Assembly (NCBI RefSeq): GCF_004005495.1
Contig: NZ_RZYA01000001.1
Coordinates: forward strand, 806,001 to 870,000
Direction: 5' to 3'
DNA from: Streptomyces antnestii
GTDB taxonomy: Bacteria > Actinomycetota > Actinomycetes > Streptomycetales > Streptomycetaceae
DNA: 64,000 nucleotides
The notes below the pieces were generated by a model. The model was not told the DNA's origin, searched no databases, and saw only the letters and a list, made by a program, of their open reading frames with translations. Positions 35,580-43,031 of this stretch are shown piece after piece (within the stretch, counting starts at the first letter, position 1; each line of letters begins with the position of its first letter). The position numbers and the translations under genes were made by a program.

Positions 35580-36371
35580 GTGGCAAACGAATCGAGATCA
35601 CTCAGCGGCGGCACGATTCGGTCCTACGCGGCGGTGGGGGACAGCTTCACCGAAGGCGTCGGGGACCCCGGTCCCGACGGCACCTTCGTGGGCTGGGCCG
35701 ACCGTCTCGCCGTCCTCCTGGACGACCGGACCCCCGAGCACACCTTCCGGTACGCGAACCTCGCCGTGCGTGGCAAACTCCTCGACCAGATCGTGGAGGA
35801 CCAGCTCCCGCGCGCCCTGGAGCTCGCCCCCGACCTGGTGACCTTCGCCGCCGGCGGCAACGACATCATCCGGCCCGGCACCGACCCCGACGACGTCGCG
35901 GAACGCTTCGAGAAGGCCGTGGCCAAGCTGACCTCCGCCGTCGGCACCGTCATGGTCACCACCGGCTTCGACACCCGCGACGTCCCGGTCCTCAAGCATC
36001 TCCGCGGCAAGATCGCGACGTACAACGGACATGTGCGCGCCGTCGCCGACCGCTACGGGTGCCCGGTGCTCGACCTGTGGTCCCTCAAGACGGTCCAGGA
36101 CCGCCGCGCCTGGGACGACGACCGGCTGCACCTCTCGCCCGAGGGGCACACGCGGGTCGCGCTGCGGGCGGGGCTGGCGCTCGGCGTCGAGGTGCCGGCC
36201 GACCCGGACCAGCCGTGGCCGCCGCAGCCGCCGCGCGGCACGCTCGAGGTGCGGCGCGACGACATCCACTGGGCGCGCGAGTTCCTGGTGCCGTGGATCG
36301 GCCGACGGCTGCGGGGAGAGTCGTCGGGGGACCACGTGGCGGCGAAGCGGCCCGACCTGCTGCCGCTCTGA
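35580..36371 (+). CDS. SGNH/GDSL-family hydrolase
   Basis: This 263-residue protein has the SGNH esterase blocks: YAAVGDSFTEGVGDP with the catalytic Ser22, LAVRG with the block II Gly, FAAGGNDIIRPG with the block III Asn, and WDDDRLHLSPEGHTRVA with the Asp-x-x-His pair. There is no signal peptide or membrane segment, so it acts in the cytoplasm, probably on an acyl or acetyl ester. The C-terminal 60 residues are Arg/Pro-rich. I chose GTG 35580, which has AAGGA nine bases upstream; GTG 35574 is too near to it. Confidence 0.9.
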   Translation: MANESRSLSGGTIRSYAAVGDSFTEGVGDPGPDGTFVGWADRLAVLLDDRTPEHTFRYANLAVRGKLLDQIVEDQLPRALELAPDLVTFAAGGNDIIRPGTDPDDVAERFEKAVAKLTSAVGTVMVTTGFDTRDVPVLKHLRGKIATYNGHVRAVADRYGCPVLDLWSLKTVQDRRAWDDDRLHLSPEGHTRVALRAGLALGVEVPADPDQPWPPQPPRGTLEVRRDDIHWAREFLVPWIGRRLRGESSGDHVAAKRPDLLPL

Positions 36372-36401
36372 CGTTGCGCGCGGCGCCGGTGGCCGGGTGC
36401 G

Positions 36402-36530
36402 CCGGTGGCCGGGTGTGTCGGTGCCGCGTGAGGCGTTTGCCGGGTGTGCCGGTGCCGGGTGCGCCGGTCTGCCGGGTGTGTCGGTGCCGCGTGAGGCGTC
36501 TGCCGGGTGTGCTGGTGCCGCGTGACACGT
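36402..36530. repeat. Imperfect direct repeat, 63-bp period, between convergent genes
   Basis: The block tgtcggtgccgcgtgaggcg, followed by t(t/c)tgccgggtgtg, is found near 36417 and again near 36480, an exact 63-bp shift. Part of it (ggtgccgcgtga, then ggcgtctgc) recurs once or twice more downstream. It fills the gap between the SGNH and TetR genes, like the longer duplication near 2.9 kb, and has no convincing coding sense. Confidence 0.6.
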
Positions 36531-36577
36531 CTGCGTAAGGCGTCTGCCGTGTGAGGCGTCTGCGTGAGGCGTCTTGT

Positions 36578-36606
36578 GGGGGAGCCTGCCCTTGGGTGGC
36601 TCCCCT
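36578..36606. terminator. Convergent terminator hairpin
   Basis: An 8-bp stem, ggggagcc (36579-36586) with ggctcccc (36598-36605), extended by a G-T pair, with an 11-base loop between two converging genes. Confidence 0.65.
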
Positions 36607-36664
36607 TCGGCGTGTCCCGGCCGGGTCCGTCAGCCGTGTCAGCCCGTCGGCCCGTGTCGGCCCG

Positions 36665-37285
36665 TCAGGCCGTCGCCGCCGTCAGGTCGTCGCGCTCCAG
36701 GCCCAGCTCGCGGGCCAGCGCGTCATCCACCCACTGCTGCATGCGCACCCGTGACACCGTCCCCGTGTACGCGGTCATCTGCACCGCGAGGCCGTCGAGG
36801 AGCGCCGTCAGGCGCAGTGCCGCACCGGCCGGGTCCGGGCAGTGGAACTCGCCCGCGGCCACACCCTCGGAGACGACCTCGGCGAGCGCCGCCTTCCACT
36901 GCTTGTCCAGATCGCGGGTGACGTCCCGCAGCGCGGGTTCGCGCAGGGCCGCGGCCCACCCCTCGATCCACAGCCGCCAGCCCTTGGCCTGCCCGGTCGG
37001 CGCGTACCAGCGCACCGCCGAACGCAGCCGGCGCAGGGCCGTCGTCCGCTTGCCGAGCAGCTTGCGCAGGTGTGCCAGGTCGCCCTCGGCGGCGTGCGCG
37101 AACGCGGCGGCGACCAGCTTCTCCTTGGTCGAGAAGTGGTACAGGACCAGCGCGTTGCTCACCCCGAGCGCGGCGGCCACGTCGGCGATGCGCACGGCTG
37201 CCACGCCGCGCGCCTCGATCTGTTCGATGGCGGCCCGCAGCAGCTCTTCGCGCCGCTCGGCCACGCTCAACCGGACTCTTGCCAC
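36665..37285 (-). CDS. TetR-family repressor
   Basis: The 206-residue protein has a TetR helix-turn-helix at about 10-56 (RREELLRAAIEQI... VRIADVAAALGVSNALVLYHFSTKEKLV) and a helical ligand domain with WYAPTGQAKGWRLWIEGWAAA and a BetI-like C-terminal stretch. GTG 37285 gives the normal length. It diverges from the permease gene at 37525, and the spacer contains ACTGA-N8-TCAGT at 37398-37415. The same operator occurs twice ahead of the acyl-CoA dehydrogenase operon at 45.9 kb. I infer it represses both, released by an acyl-CoA or amino-acid-derived ligand. Confidence 0.9.
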   Translation of the reverse strand: MARVRLSVAERREELLRAAIEQIEARGVAAVRIADVAAALGVSNALVLYHFSTKEKLVAAAFAHAAEGDLAHLRKLLGKRTTALRRLRSAVRWYAPTGQAKGWRLWIEGWAAALREPALRDVTRDLDKQWKAALAEVVSEGVAAGEFHCPDPAGAALRLTALLDGLAVQMTAYTGTVSRVRMQQWVDDALARELGLERDDLTAATA

Positions 37286-37360
37286 GCGGTAACCCTACAC
37301 ACGGGGTGCGCCGTGCGGTGCCCGGCGGCGAAGCCCGTGAAACCGGCCCGTGCACGACTC

Positions 37361-37390
37361 TTGACAGTGCCCGGTGGCGGCCGTCACAGT
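37361..37390 (+). promoter_or_regulatory. Promoter for the APC permease gene
   Basis: TTGACA at 37361-37366 and CACAGT at 37385-37390 are separated by 18 bp. The -35 is perfect and the -10 is weak. The TetR-type palindrome begins 8 bp downstream, where transcription would start. Confidence 0.5.
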
Positions 37391-37397
37391 CTCGCTT

Positions 37398-37415
37398 ACT
37401 GACTGGCTGTTCAGT
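37398..37415. promoter_or_regulatory. TetR operator site 1, ACTGA-N8-TCAGT
   Basis: ACTGACTGGCTGTTCAGT has 5-bp inverted arms with an 8-bp spacer, at the expected +1 of the permease promoter and in the spacer divergent from the TetR gene. Confidence 0.65.
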
Positions 37416-37524
37416 CAATAGCTGATCGGGAGACCGGTCGAAGGCCGGCCGAGAGCCGACCGGAGAACCGTTCGCGAGAAGCAGCGTCGAGCCCCGTGCC
37501 CCGCCGTGCAGCAGGAGTATCCCC

Positions 37525-39102
37525 GTGACCCAAGCGCCGCCGATACCGCCGACCGAGCCGCCCGCGACGGGCGCACCCGACCAGCCCGACCTGCCCGACC
37601 TGTCCGAGGGCTGGGGTGAACAGCGTTCCCGGCTCAAGAAGGACCTGCGCAGGCTGGACGTGCTGTTCTTCCTGATCTGCACCCTCGTCGGACTCGACAC
37701 CATCGGGTCCGTCGCCGCGCAGGGCCCCCAGGGCATCACCTGGATGGCGATCCTCGCCCTGGTGTTCTTCCTCCCCTACGGGCTGCTCGTGGCCGAACTG
37801 GGCTCCGCCTTCCCCGTGCAGGGCGGCCCCTACGTGTGGACGCGCCTGGCGTTCGGACGGCTCGTCGCCGGAGTGAACCAGCTCCTCTACTGGATCTCCA
37901 ACCCCGTCTGGGTGGGCGGCAGCCTGTGCATCATCGCGCTCACGACGTGGGAGGAGTTCTTCACCCCGCTGCCCGGCTTCTGGAAGTACGCGGCCGGCCT
38001 CGTCTTCATCTGGGGCGGCGCGCTCGCCGTCGTGCAGTCCGTGCGGATCGGCAAGTGGGTGCCGATCGCGGGCGCCGTCGCCCGGATCGTGCTGCTCGGC
38101 TTCTTCCTCGTCTCCGTCGTGGTGTTCGCCGCCGAGCACGGCGTACACGCCCTGCCCGCGGGCGAGTTCGTCCCGACGTACGTCGGCTTCGTGGGGCTTG
38201 TCCCCGTCCTGATCTTCAACTACGTGGGCTTCGAACTGCCGAGCTCCGCGGCCGAGGAGATGACGAACCCGCGGCGCGACATCCCGCTCTCCATCCTGCG
38301 CTCCGGCCTCGCCTCCGTCGTCCTGTACGGCGGCCCGATCCTCGGCATCCTGTTCGTGCTGCCCGCCAAGGAGATCGGCAGCCTCGGCGGCTTCATCGAC
38401 GCCTGCAAGGCCGTGTTCACGGTCTACGGCGGGTCGGTCGCCGCCGACGGCACAGTCACCCTCACCGGCCTCGGCTCCGTCTTCGGCGGGGTCGCCGCGG
38501 CGGGCCTCATCATCGGCCTGCTCACCTCGGGCGTCACCTGGGCCATGGGCGCCCACCGCGCGCAGGCCGTCGCCTGCGCGGACGGCGCGGGCCCGGCCTG
38601 GCTCGGCAAGATCTCCGAGAAGCACGGCACCCCGGTCCGGGTGAACCTGCTCTCGGCGGTCCTCGGCTCGATCCTGTTCGTGGTCGCCCTCAACCTCACG
38701 GACGGCAACGGCGAGAAGTACTTCGCCGCGGGCCTCGGCCTGACCATCTGCACCACGTTCATCTCGTACGTCATCACCTTCCCCAGCCTCGCGGTCCTGC
38801 GCCGCAAGTACCCGGACACGCCGCGCCCGTACGCGGTCCCGGGCGGACGCCTCGGCACATGGATCGTGAGCGCCCTCGCCACCGGGCTCGTGGCGTTCAC
38901 CGTGGTCGTCCTGATCTGGCCGGGCTTCGGCGTCGGCTGGTTCGGCTCGGCGGGCAACGCGGCCGACTCGCTGCCCGCGTCGTTCGCCGGCGAGCGCGCG
39001 CAGTACACCCTCAGCCAGGTGGTGCCCCTGCTGCTCTTCGTGGGGATCGGGCTCGTCTTCTACGCGATGGGCGCCAAGACGCGCCGCCGCGTGGGCGAGT
39101 AG
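37525..39102 (+). CDS. APC-superfamily amino acid permease
   Basis: The 525-residue transporter has twelve or so hydrophobic segments starting near residue 45 with the APC entry TLVGLDTIGSVAAQGPQGI. The middle FNYVGFELPSSAAEEMTNPRRDIP is the typical conserved loop of the amino acid/polyamine/glutamate-GABA group, and the last 20 residues are cytoplasmic and basic. It should import an amino acid or amine coupled to ions. GTG 37525 is preceded by AGGAG. It is divergent from the TetR gene, is likely repressed by it, and ends in a hairpin terminator. Confidence 0.9.
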   Translation: MTQAPPIPPTEPPATGAPDQPDLPDLSEGWGEQRSRLKKDLRRLDVLFFLICTLVGLDTIGSVAAQGPQGITWMAILALVFFLPYGLLVAELGSAFPVQGGPYVWTRLAFGRLVAGVNQLLYWISNPVWVGGSLCIIALTTWEEFFTPLPGFWKYAAGLVFIWGGALAVVQSVRIGKWVPIAGAVARIVLLGFFLVSVVVFAAEHGVHALPAGEFVPTYVGFVGLVPVLIFNYVGFELPSSAAEEMTNPRRDIPLSILRSGLASVVLYGGPILGILFVLPAKEIGSLGGFIDACKAVFTVYGGSVAADGTVTLTGLGSVFGGVAAAGLIIGLLTSGVTWAMGAHRAQAVACADGAGPAWLGKISEKHGTPVRVNLLSAVLGSILFVVALNLTDGNGEKYFAAGLGLTICTTFISYVITFPSLAVLRRKYPDTPRPYAVPGGRLGTWIVSALATGLVAFTVVVLIWPGFGVGWFGSAGNAADSLPASFAGERAQYTLSQVVPLLLFVGIGLVFYAMGAKTRRRVGE

Positions 39103-39125
39103 CGGGCGGACGCAGGACACACGAA

Positions 39126-39156
39126 GAGGGCCTTCCCCGGGGTGGGGGAGGCCCTC
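39126..39156. terminator. Terminator after APC permease
   Basis: A 13-bp stem with one G-T pair (39126-39138 with 39144-39156) and a 5-base loop. It lies between the permease and the convergent deaminase gene. Confidence 0.85.
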
Positions 39157-39168
39157 TCGGCGTGTTCG

Positions 39169-39579
39169 CTACCCGTCGAGCTGGTGGTCGTGCCAGACGT
39201 AGCTCTCGGGGAGCAGGTCCCCGACGGGGACGGCCCGCAGGCGCTCGCCCGTGCCGACGATGACCTTCAGGGCGGGGAAGTAGTCGAGCAGCGCCTGACG
39301 GCACCGGCCGCACGGGGGAATGACACCCCGGTCGCGGTCGCCCACCGCCACCATCGTCTCCAGCTCGTACGCGCCCTGCGCCGCCGCCGCGCCGATGACG
39401 ACCAGTTCGGCGCAGGGGCCGCCGGTGAAGTGGTAGGCGTTCACCGCGGTGATGATCCGGCCGTCGCCGGCCCGGGCCGCGGCGGCCACGGTGTGGTTGT
39501 CCCCGCGGCAGCGCGTGCGCGCGACATGGGCCGCGGCCTCCACGAGTTCGTGGTCGACGGGGTGGGGGTGGGTGGTCAT
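39169..39579 (-). CDS. Cytidine deaminase-family protein, blasticidin-S-deaminase-like
   Basis: A 136-residue zinc deaminase with the C56-A-E58 site in FTGGPCAELVV and the second zinc pair PPC90-GRC93. Around the site the sequence runs AYHFTGGPCAELVV, then VGDRDRGVIPPCGRCRQ and a C-terminal PESYVW. This is much closer to the fungal and bacillar blasticidin S deaminases that I recall (YHFTGGPCAELVV, SPCGRCRQVLLD and PSGYVW) than to ordinary cytidine deaminase, which has NASYGLTICAE. Real substrates may be cytidine, an aminoacylated nucleoside or a drug. ATG 39579 is chosen; a longer frame reading upstream to 39708 crosses a hairpin and is unlikely. Confidence 0.88.
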   Translation of the reverse strand: MTTHPHPVDHELVEAAAHVARTRCRGDNHTVAAAARAGDGRIITAVNAYHFTGGPCAELVVIGAAAAQGAYELETMVAVGDRDRGVIPPCGRCRQALLDYFPALKVIVGTGERLRAVPVGDLLPESYVWHDHQLDG

Positions 39580-39649
39580 GACCTCTGCCTTCGTCGGGAT
39601 GCGGGCGATGCGGGTGCCCGGCGGACATCTCGCGCCGGGCAACGGCGAA

Positions 39650-39679
39650 GCGCCGCCCGGGACAGATCCCGGGCGGCGC
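39650..39679 (-). terminator. Terminator after the CoA ligase operon
   Basis: A perfect 12-bp stem, gcgccgcccggg (39650-39661) with cccgggcggcgc (39668-39679), has a 6-base loop about 50 bp beyond the ligase stop codon on the minus strand. It isolates the deaminase gene from the catabolic operon. Confidence 0.8.
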
Positions 39680-39684
39680 GTCAC

Positions 39685-39732
39685 ATCGGCACGGAGACTA
39701 ATCGGCACAGAGACTAATCGGCACAGAGGCTA
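39685..39732. repeat. Three tandem copies of a 16-bp unit
   Basis: atcggcac(g/a)gaga/gcta occurs at 39685-39700, 39701-39716 and 39717-39732 with single substitutions. The last copy contains the stop codon of the CoA ligase gene. Confidence 0.85.
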
Positions 39733-41847
39733 GTCGCGTTCGCGGAGCACCCCGTGCGCGTCCAGGGCGATCGCTCCGCCCGGGTGCACGAGCAGGGGGT
39801 TGACCTCCAGTTCGGTCAGCTCGGGGTGGTCGACGGCCGCTCGGGCGACCGCGCACACGGCGGCGGCCGCCGCGTCCAGATGAACTCCGGGCGCGCCCCG
39901 CCAGCCCGTCAGCAAGGGGGCGTGACGCAGCCCCATGAGCAGGGCACGCGCGCGTGCGGGGGTGAGGGGCGCGAGGGCCAGTGCCGTGTCGGCGAGCAGT
40001 TCGGCGGTCACCCCTCCGACGCCGACCATGACGACGGGCCCGAACGACGGGTCGCGCCGCACACCGACGATCAGTTCGTGCCCGTACGGCGGTGTGGCCA
40101 TCGCCTCCACGGCGTAGCGGTCCGCGCCCGTCGCCGCCTTCATGCGGGCGAACGCGGCCCGCAGGGCGTCGGCGTCGCCGAGCGACAGGGCGACACCGCC
40201 CGCCTCGGTCTTGTGGGCGAGCCCCATCGCCTTGAGGACGACGGGGTAGCCCGTCCGGAGCTCCGCCGCCTCGACGGCACCGTCCGCGTCGGTCACGAAC
40301 TCGGCGGCGGGGAAGGCGAGTCCGTAGGACGCGAGCAGTTCGCGCACGTGCTCGTACCCGCCGTCCGTCAGCGCGTACGTCGCCGGGGCCTCCTGTGTTT
40401 CCTGCGGGAGGAGTGGCCGACCGGCGACGCGGGCGGACGCCGCGAGGGCGGTGGCGGCCTGCTCGATGCGCTCATAGACGGGCACACCGCGCTGCCGTAG
40501 GACGGACAGGGCGGGGGTGTCGCGGGCCATCGTGTGCACCACGAGGGCGCGTCCGGAGTCGACCGCGGCGTCCGCGAGGGCGTGCGCGACCTCGCACTCG
40601 CGGTCCGCCTGGGCCGGGTTGGCGGTCGCGTAGTCGCCGAAATAGCCCGTGAGGACGACGGCGTCGGCGTCGCCCGAGCGCAGCAAAGTGCCCGCCACGC
40701 GCGCGTAGTTGCCGAGGTCGGCCTCGCCCGCGCCCGCCAGGTCCACCGGGTTGGCGCACCCCGCGCCGCCCGGCAGCTGCTCCGCCACCGCCTCGCGCGT
40801 CCCGGCCGCGAACGCGGGGACGTCGATGCCCTGGGCGGCGAACGCGTCGGCGGCGAGGGCGCCCTGGCCCCCGCTGTCCCCGACCACGGCGACGCTGCGG
40901 GGACGAGGTGACGCCCCGGCCGCGTGCCCCGCACTCCGGTGGCGTACGCCCTCCGCGAGCAGGTACACGGCCGTGTCCACCAGTTCGCCCGCGGTGTCGA
41001 GGAGCAGGGCGCCGGCGTCGCGGCACACCGCCTCGACGGTGGCGCGGGCGCTCACCAGGGCGCCGGTGTGGGACGCGGCGGCGCGCCCGGACGCCGCGCT
41101 GCGGCCCACGGTCAGGAGCAGGACGGGTTTCCCGGCGGCGTGCGCGGCCGCCAGGACCCGCGCGAGGCGCCGGCCGTCGCGGAAGTCCTCGATGTACGCG
41201 GCGAGTGCCCGGGTCGGGCCGTGCGCGATCAGTGACTCCAGGGCGTCCGCCGCGTCGATGTCCCGCTGGTTGCCCAGCGACACGAACCGGGAGAAGCCCT
41301 GCCCGGCGCGCGCGAGGAGACGGCCGATCTCCAGGGCGAGGTTGCCGCTCTGGGACACGAGACCGAGGCCGCCCGAGGGGAACTCACCCCAGCTGAGCCG
41401 CAGTTCACTGGTCGTGTCCACCACGCCCATGCAGTTCGGGCCGAGCAGCCGGGCTCCGTGCGCCGTGACCAGGTCGGCGAGGGCGCGCTCCTCGTCGGCG
41501 GTGGCACCGCCCGACGTGATCACGGTGAAGCACCGGGCGCCCGCCGCGAGACCGTCCGTGACCACCGGCCGCACATGGCGCGGCGGCACGGCGACGACGA
41601 CGTGGTCGGGCGGTACGGGCAGCGAGGCCAGATCCGGCCGGAACGGTTCACCGTCCAGGCTGCCCCCACGGTGGTTGACCAGGTGGACGGCGCGGCGCCC
41701 GCGGCCCGACAGAGCCCCCGACGCCAGCCAGTAACCCCACTTCTCGGGGTTGTCCGACGCCCCGACGACCGCGACCGACCGGGGATCGAAGAGCGCGTCG
41801 AGCCCCACGCGCGCGTGCGTACCGGTGCCCGGCAGCCGGGTCGTCAC
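39730..41847 (-). CDS. ADP-forming acyl-CoA ligase, fused alpha/beta type
   Basis: The 705-residue protein fuses the two halves of NDP-forming acyl-CoA synthetase: a CoA-binding domain (VAVVGASDNPEKWGY near residue 18), the flavodoxin-like succinyl-CoA-ligase domains (LGPNCMGVVDT, SQSGNLALEIG), and a C-terminal ATP-grasp domain of about 220 residues (KAMGLAHKTEAGGVALSL, then VMVGVGGV). It makes an acyl-CoA from an acid, ATP and CoA, giving ADP, reversibly. GTG 41847 overlaps the upstream stop by 4 bp, so it is the last gene of a four-gene coupled operon. The acid could be the product of the keto-acid decarboxylase route; which acid is unknown. Confidence 0.87.
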   Translation of the reverse strand: MTTRLPGTGTHARVGLDALFDPRSVAVVGASDNPEKWGYWLASGALSGRGRRAVHLVNHRGGSLDGEPFRPDLASLPVPPDHVVVAVPPRHVRPVVTDGLAAGARCFTVITSGGATADEERALADLVTAHGARLLGPNCMGVVDTTSELRLSWGEFPSGGLGLVSQSGNLALEIGRLLARAGQGFSRFVSLGNQRDIDAADALESLIAHGPTRALAAYIEDFRDGRRLARVLAAAHAAGKPVLLLTVGRSAASGRAAASHTGALVSARATVEAVCRDAGALLLDTAGELVDTAVYLLAEGVRHRSAGHAAGASPRPRSVAVVGDSGGQGALAADAFAAQGIDVPAFAAGTREAVAEQLPGGAGCANPVDLAGAGEADLGNYARVAGTLLRSGDADAVVLTGYFGDYATANPAQADRECEVAHALADAAVDSGRALVVHTMARDTPALSVLRQRGVPVYERIEQAATALAASARVAGRPLLPQETQEAPATYALTDGGYEHVRELLASYGLAFPAAEFVTDADGAVEAAELRTGYPVVLKAMGLAHKTEAGGVALSLGDADALRAAFARMKAATGADRYAVEAMATPPYGHELIVGVRRDPSFGPVVMVGVGGVTAELLADTALALAPLTPARARALLMGLRHAPLLTGWRGAPGVHLDAAAAAVCAVARAAVDHPELTELEVNPLLVHPGGAIALDAHGVLRERD

Positions 41848-43031
41848 CTGTACCACCCGAACCGCTCCGCGATCACCGGAAGACGGTCCGCGACGATCGC
41901 GTGCGCGGCGGCCCTCGGCGTCGTCCCGTCCGCCTCGGCCCGCGCCAGCATCTGGTCGATCAGCGCCCGCATGGAACGCCGCGTGTACGCGAACGCCTCG
42001 TCCGCGTCGGCGCCGATGTCCCCGAAGAGGGTCCACCACCACCACGCGTTCGTACCGGAGTTGACGACGACGTCGGGCAGGACGGTGATGCCGCGCGCGG
42101 CGAGGAGTTCCTCCGCGTCGGGCAGGACGGGCATGTTGGCGGCCTCGACGATCCAGCGCGCGGTGATCCGCTTCTGGTTCGCCGCGTCCACCGCGTACGA
42201 CACGGCGGCGGGCACGAGCACCTCGGCCTCCGCCGACAGCCAGGCGTCGCCCGGCAGTTCGCGGTCGCCCTCGCGCAGCGCCGAGCGGTCCACGGTCCCG
42301 TAGGTGTCACGGGCGGCGAGAAGAGCCTCCACGTCCAGGCCCTCGGGGTTGGCGACGGTCCCCTTCACGTCGGCGACCGCCACGACCTTCAGGCCTGCGC
42401 GCGACAGGAACCGGGCGGTCGCCCCGCCCATCGTGCCCAGACCCTGCACGGAGACGCGGGTGCCCTCGTACGGCACCCCCGCCCGGTCGAGAGCCGCAAG
42501 CACCGACTCGGCGACACCGCAGCCGCCCACGAGCTCGTCCAGGCCGATGCCGTCGACGTCGACCGCGAAGGCGTCCGCGAGGCGCTTGCGCGCCTCCGCC
42601 TCGTCGTCGAGCAGCGGGTACACGGCCTGGATGGACGAGACGAGCCCGGCCTCCTCCGCCGCCCGGTCGACGAGGTCCTGGGTGAGCCCCAGGTCCTCAC
42701 CCGTCGTCCAGAACGACTCGATGTAGGGCCGCATGGCGCGCAGGTACCGCACCAGGACGCCGTACGCCTCAGGGTCCTGCGGGTCGCAGTCGATGCCGCC
42801 CTTGGCGCCGCCGAGCGGGATGTACCGGCCCTGCGGGTTGTAGTGCAGGGCCTCCTTCATCGTCATGCCGCGCGCGAGGCCGGTGACCTCGTCGAGCGTG
42901 CATCCCCGGCGCATCCGGAGACCGCCGCTGGACACACCGCGCACCAGACGGTCGACGACGAGGTAGCCGTTCCTGCCGGTGACGTGGTCCGTCCAGGAGA
43001 CGGACATCAGGGGAGTGGCGGGCGCGGTCAT
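41844..43031 (-). CDS. Glu/Leu/Phe/Val dehydrogenase
   Basis: An NAD(P)-dependent amino acid dehydrogenase of 395 residues that deaminates an L-amino acid to the 2-oxo acid. The catalytic lysines are in the MTMKEALHYNPQG (K59) and PLGGAKGGID (K77) blocks, and the dinucleotide motif VQGLGTMGGATARFL lies near residue 197. The Trp-rich NAWWWWTLFGD near residue 332 is unusual. Compared with leucine and valine dehydrogenases the pattern fits, but I cannot fix the substrate. Start ATG 43031 overlaps the ThDP enzyme stop (ATGA). Its product would be the substrate for that decarboxylase. Confidence 0.92.
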   Translation of the reverse strand: MTAPATPLMSVSWTDHVTGRNGYLVVDRLVRGVSSGGLRMRRGCTLDEVTGLARGMTMKEALHYNPQGRYIPLGGAKGGIDCDPQDPEAYGVLVRYLRAMRPYIESFWTTGEDLGLTQDLVDRAAEEAGLVSSIQAVYPLLDDEAEARKRLADAFAVDVDGIGLDELVGGCGVAESVLAALDRAGVPYEGTRVSVQGLGTMGGATARFLSRAGLKVVAVADVKGTVANPEGLDVEALLAARDTYGTVDRSALREGDRELPGDAWLSAEAEVLVPAAVSYAVDAANQKRITARWIVEAANMPVLPDAEELLAARGITVLPDVVVNSGTNAWWWWTLFGDIGADADEAFAYTRRSMRALIDQMLARAEADGTTPRAAAHAIVADRLPVIAERFGWYR

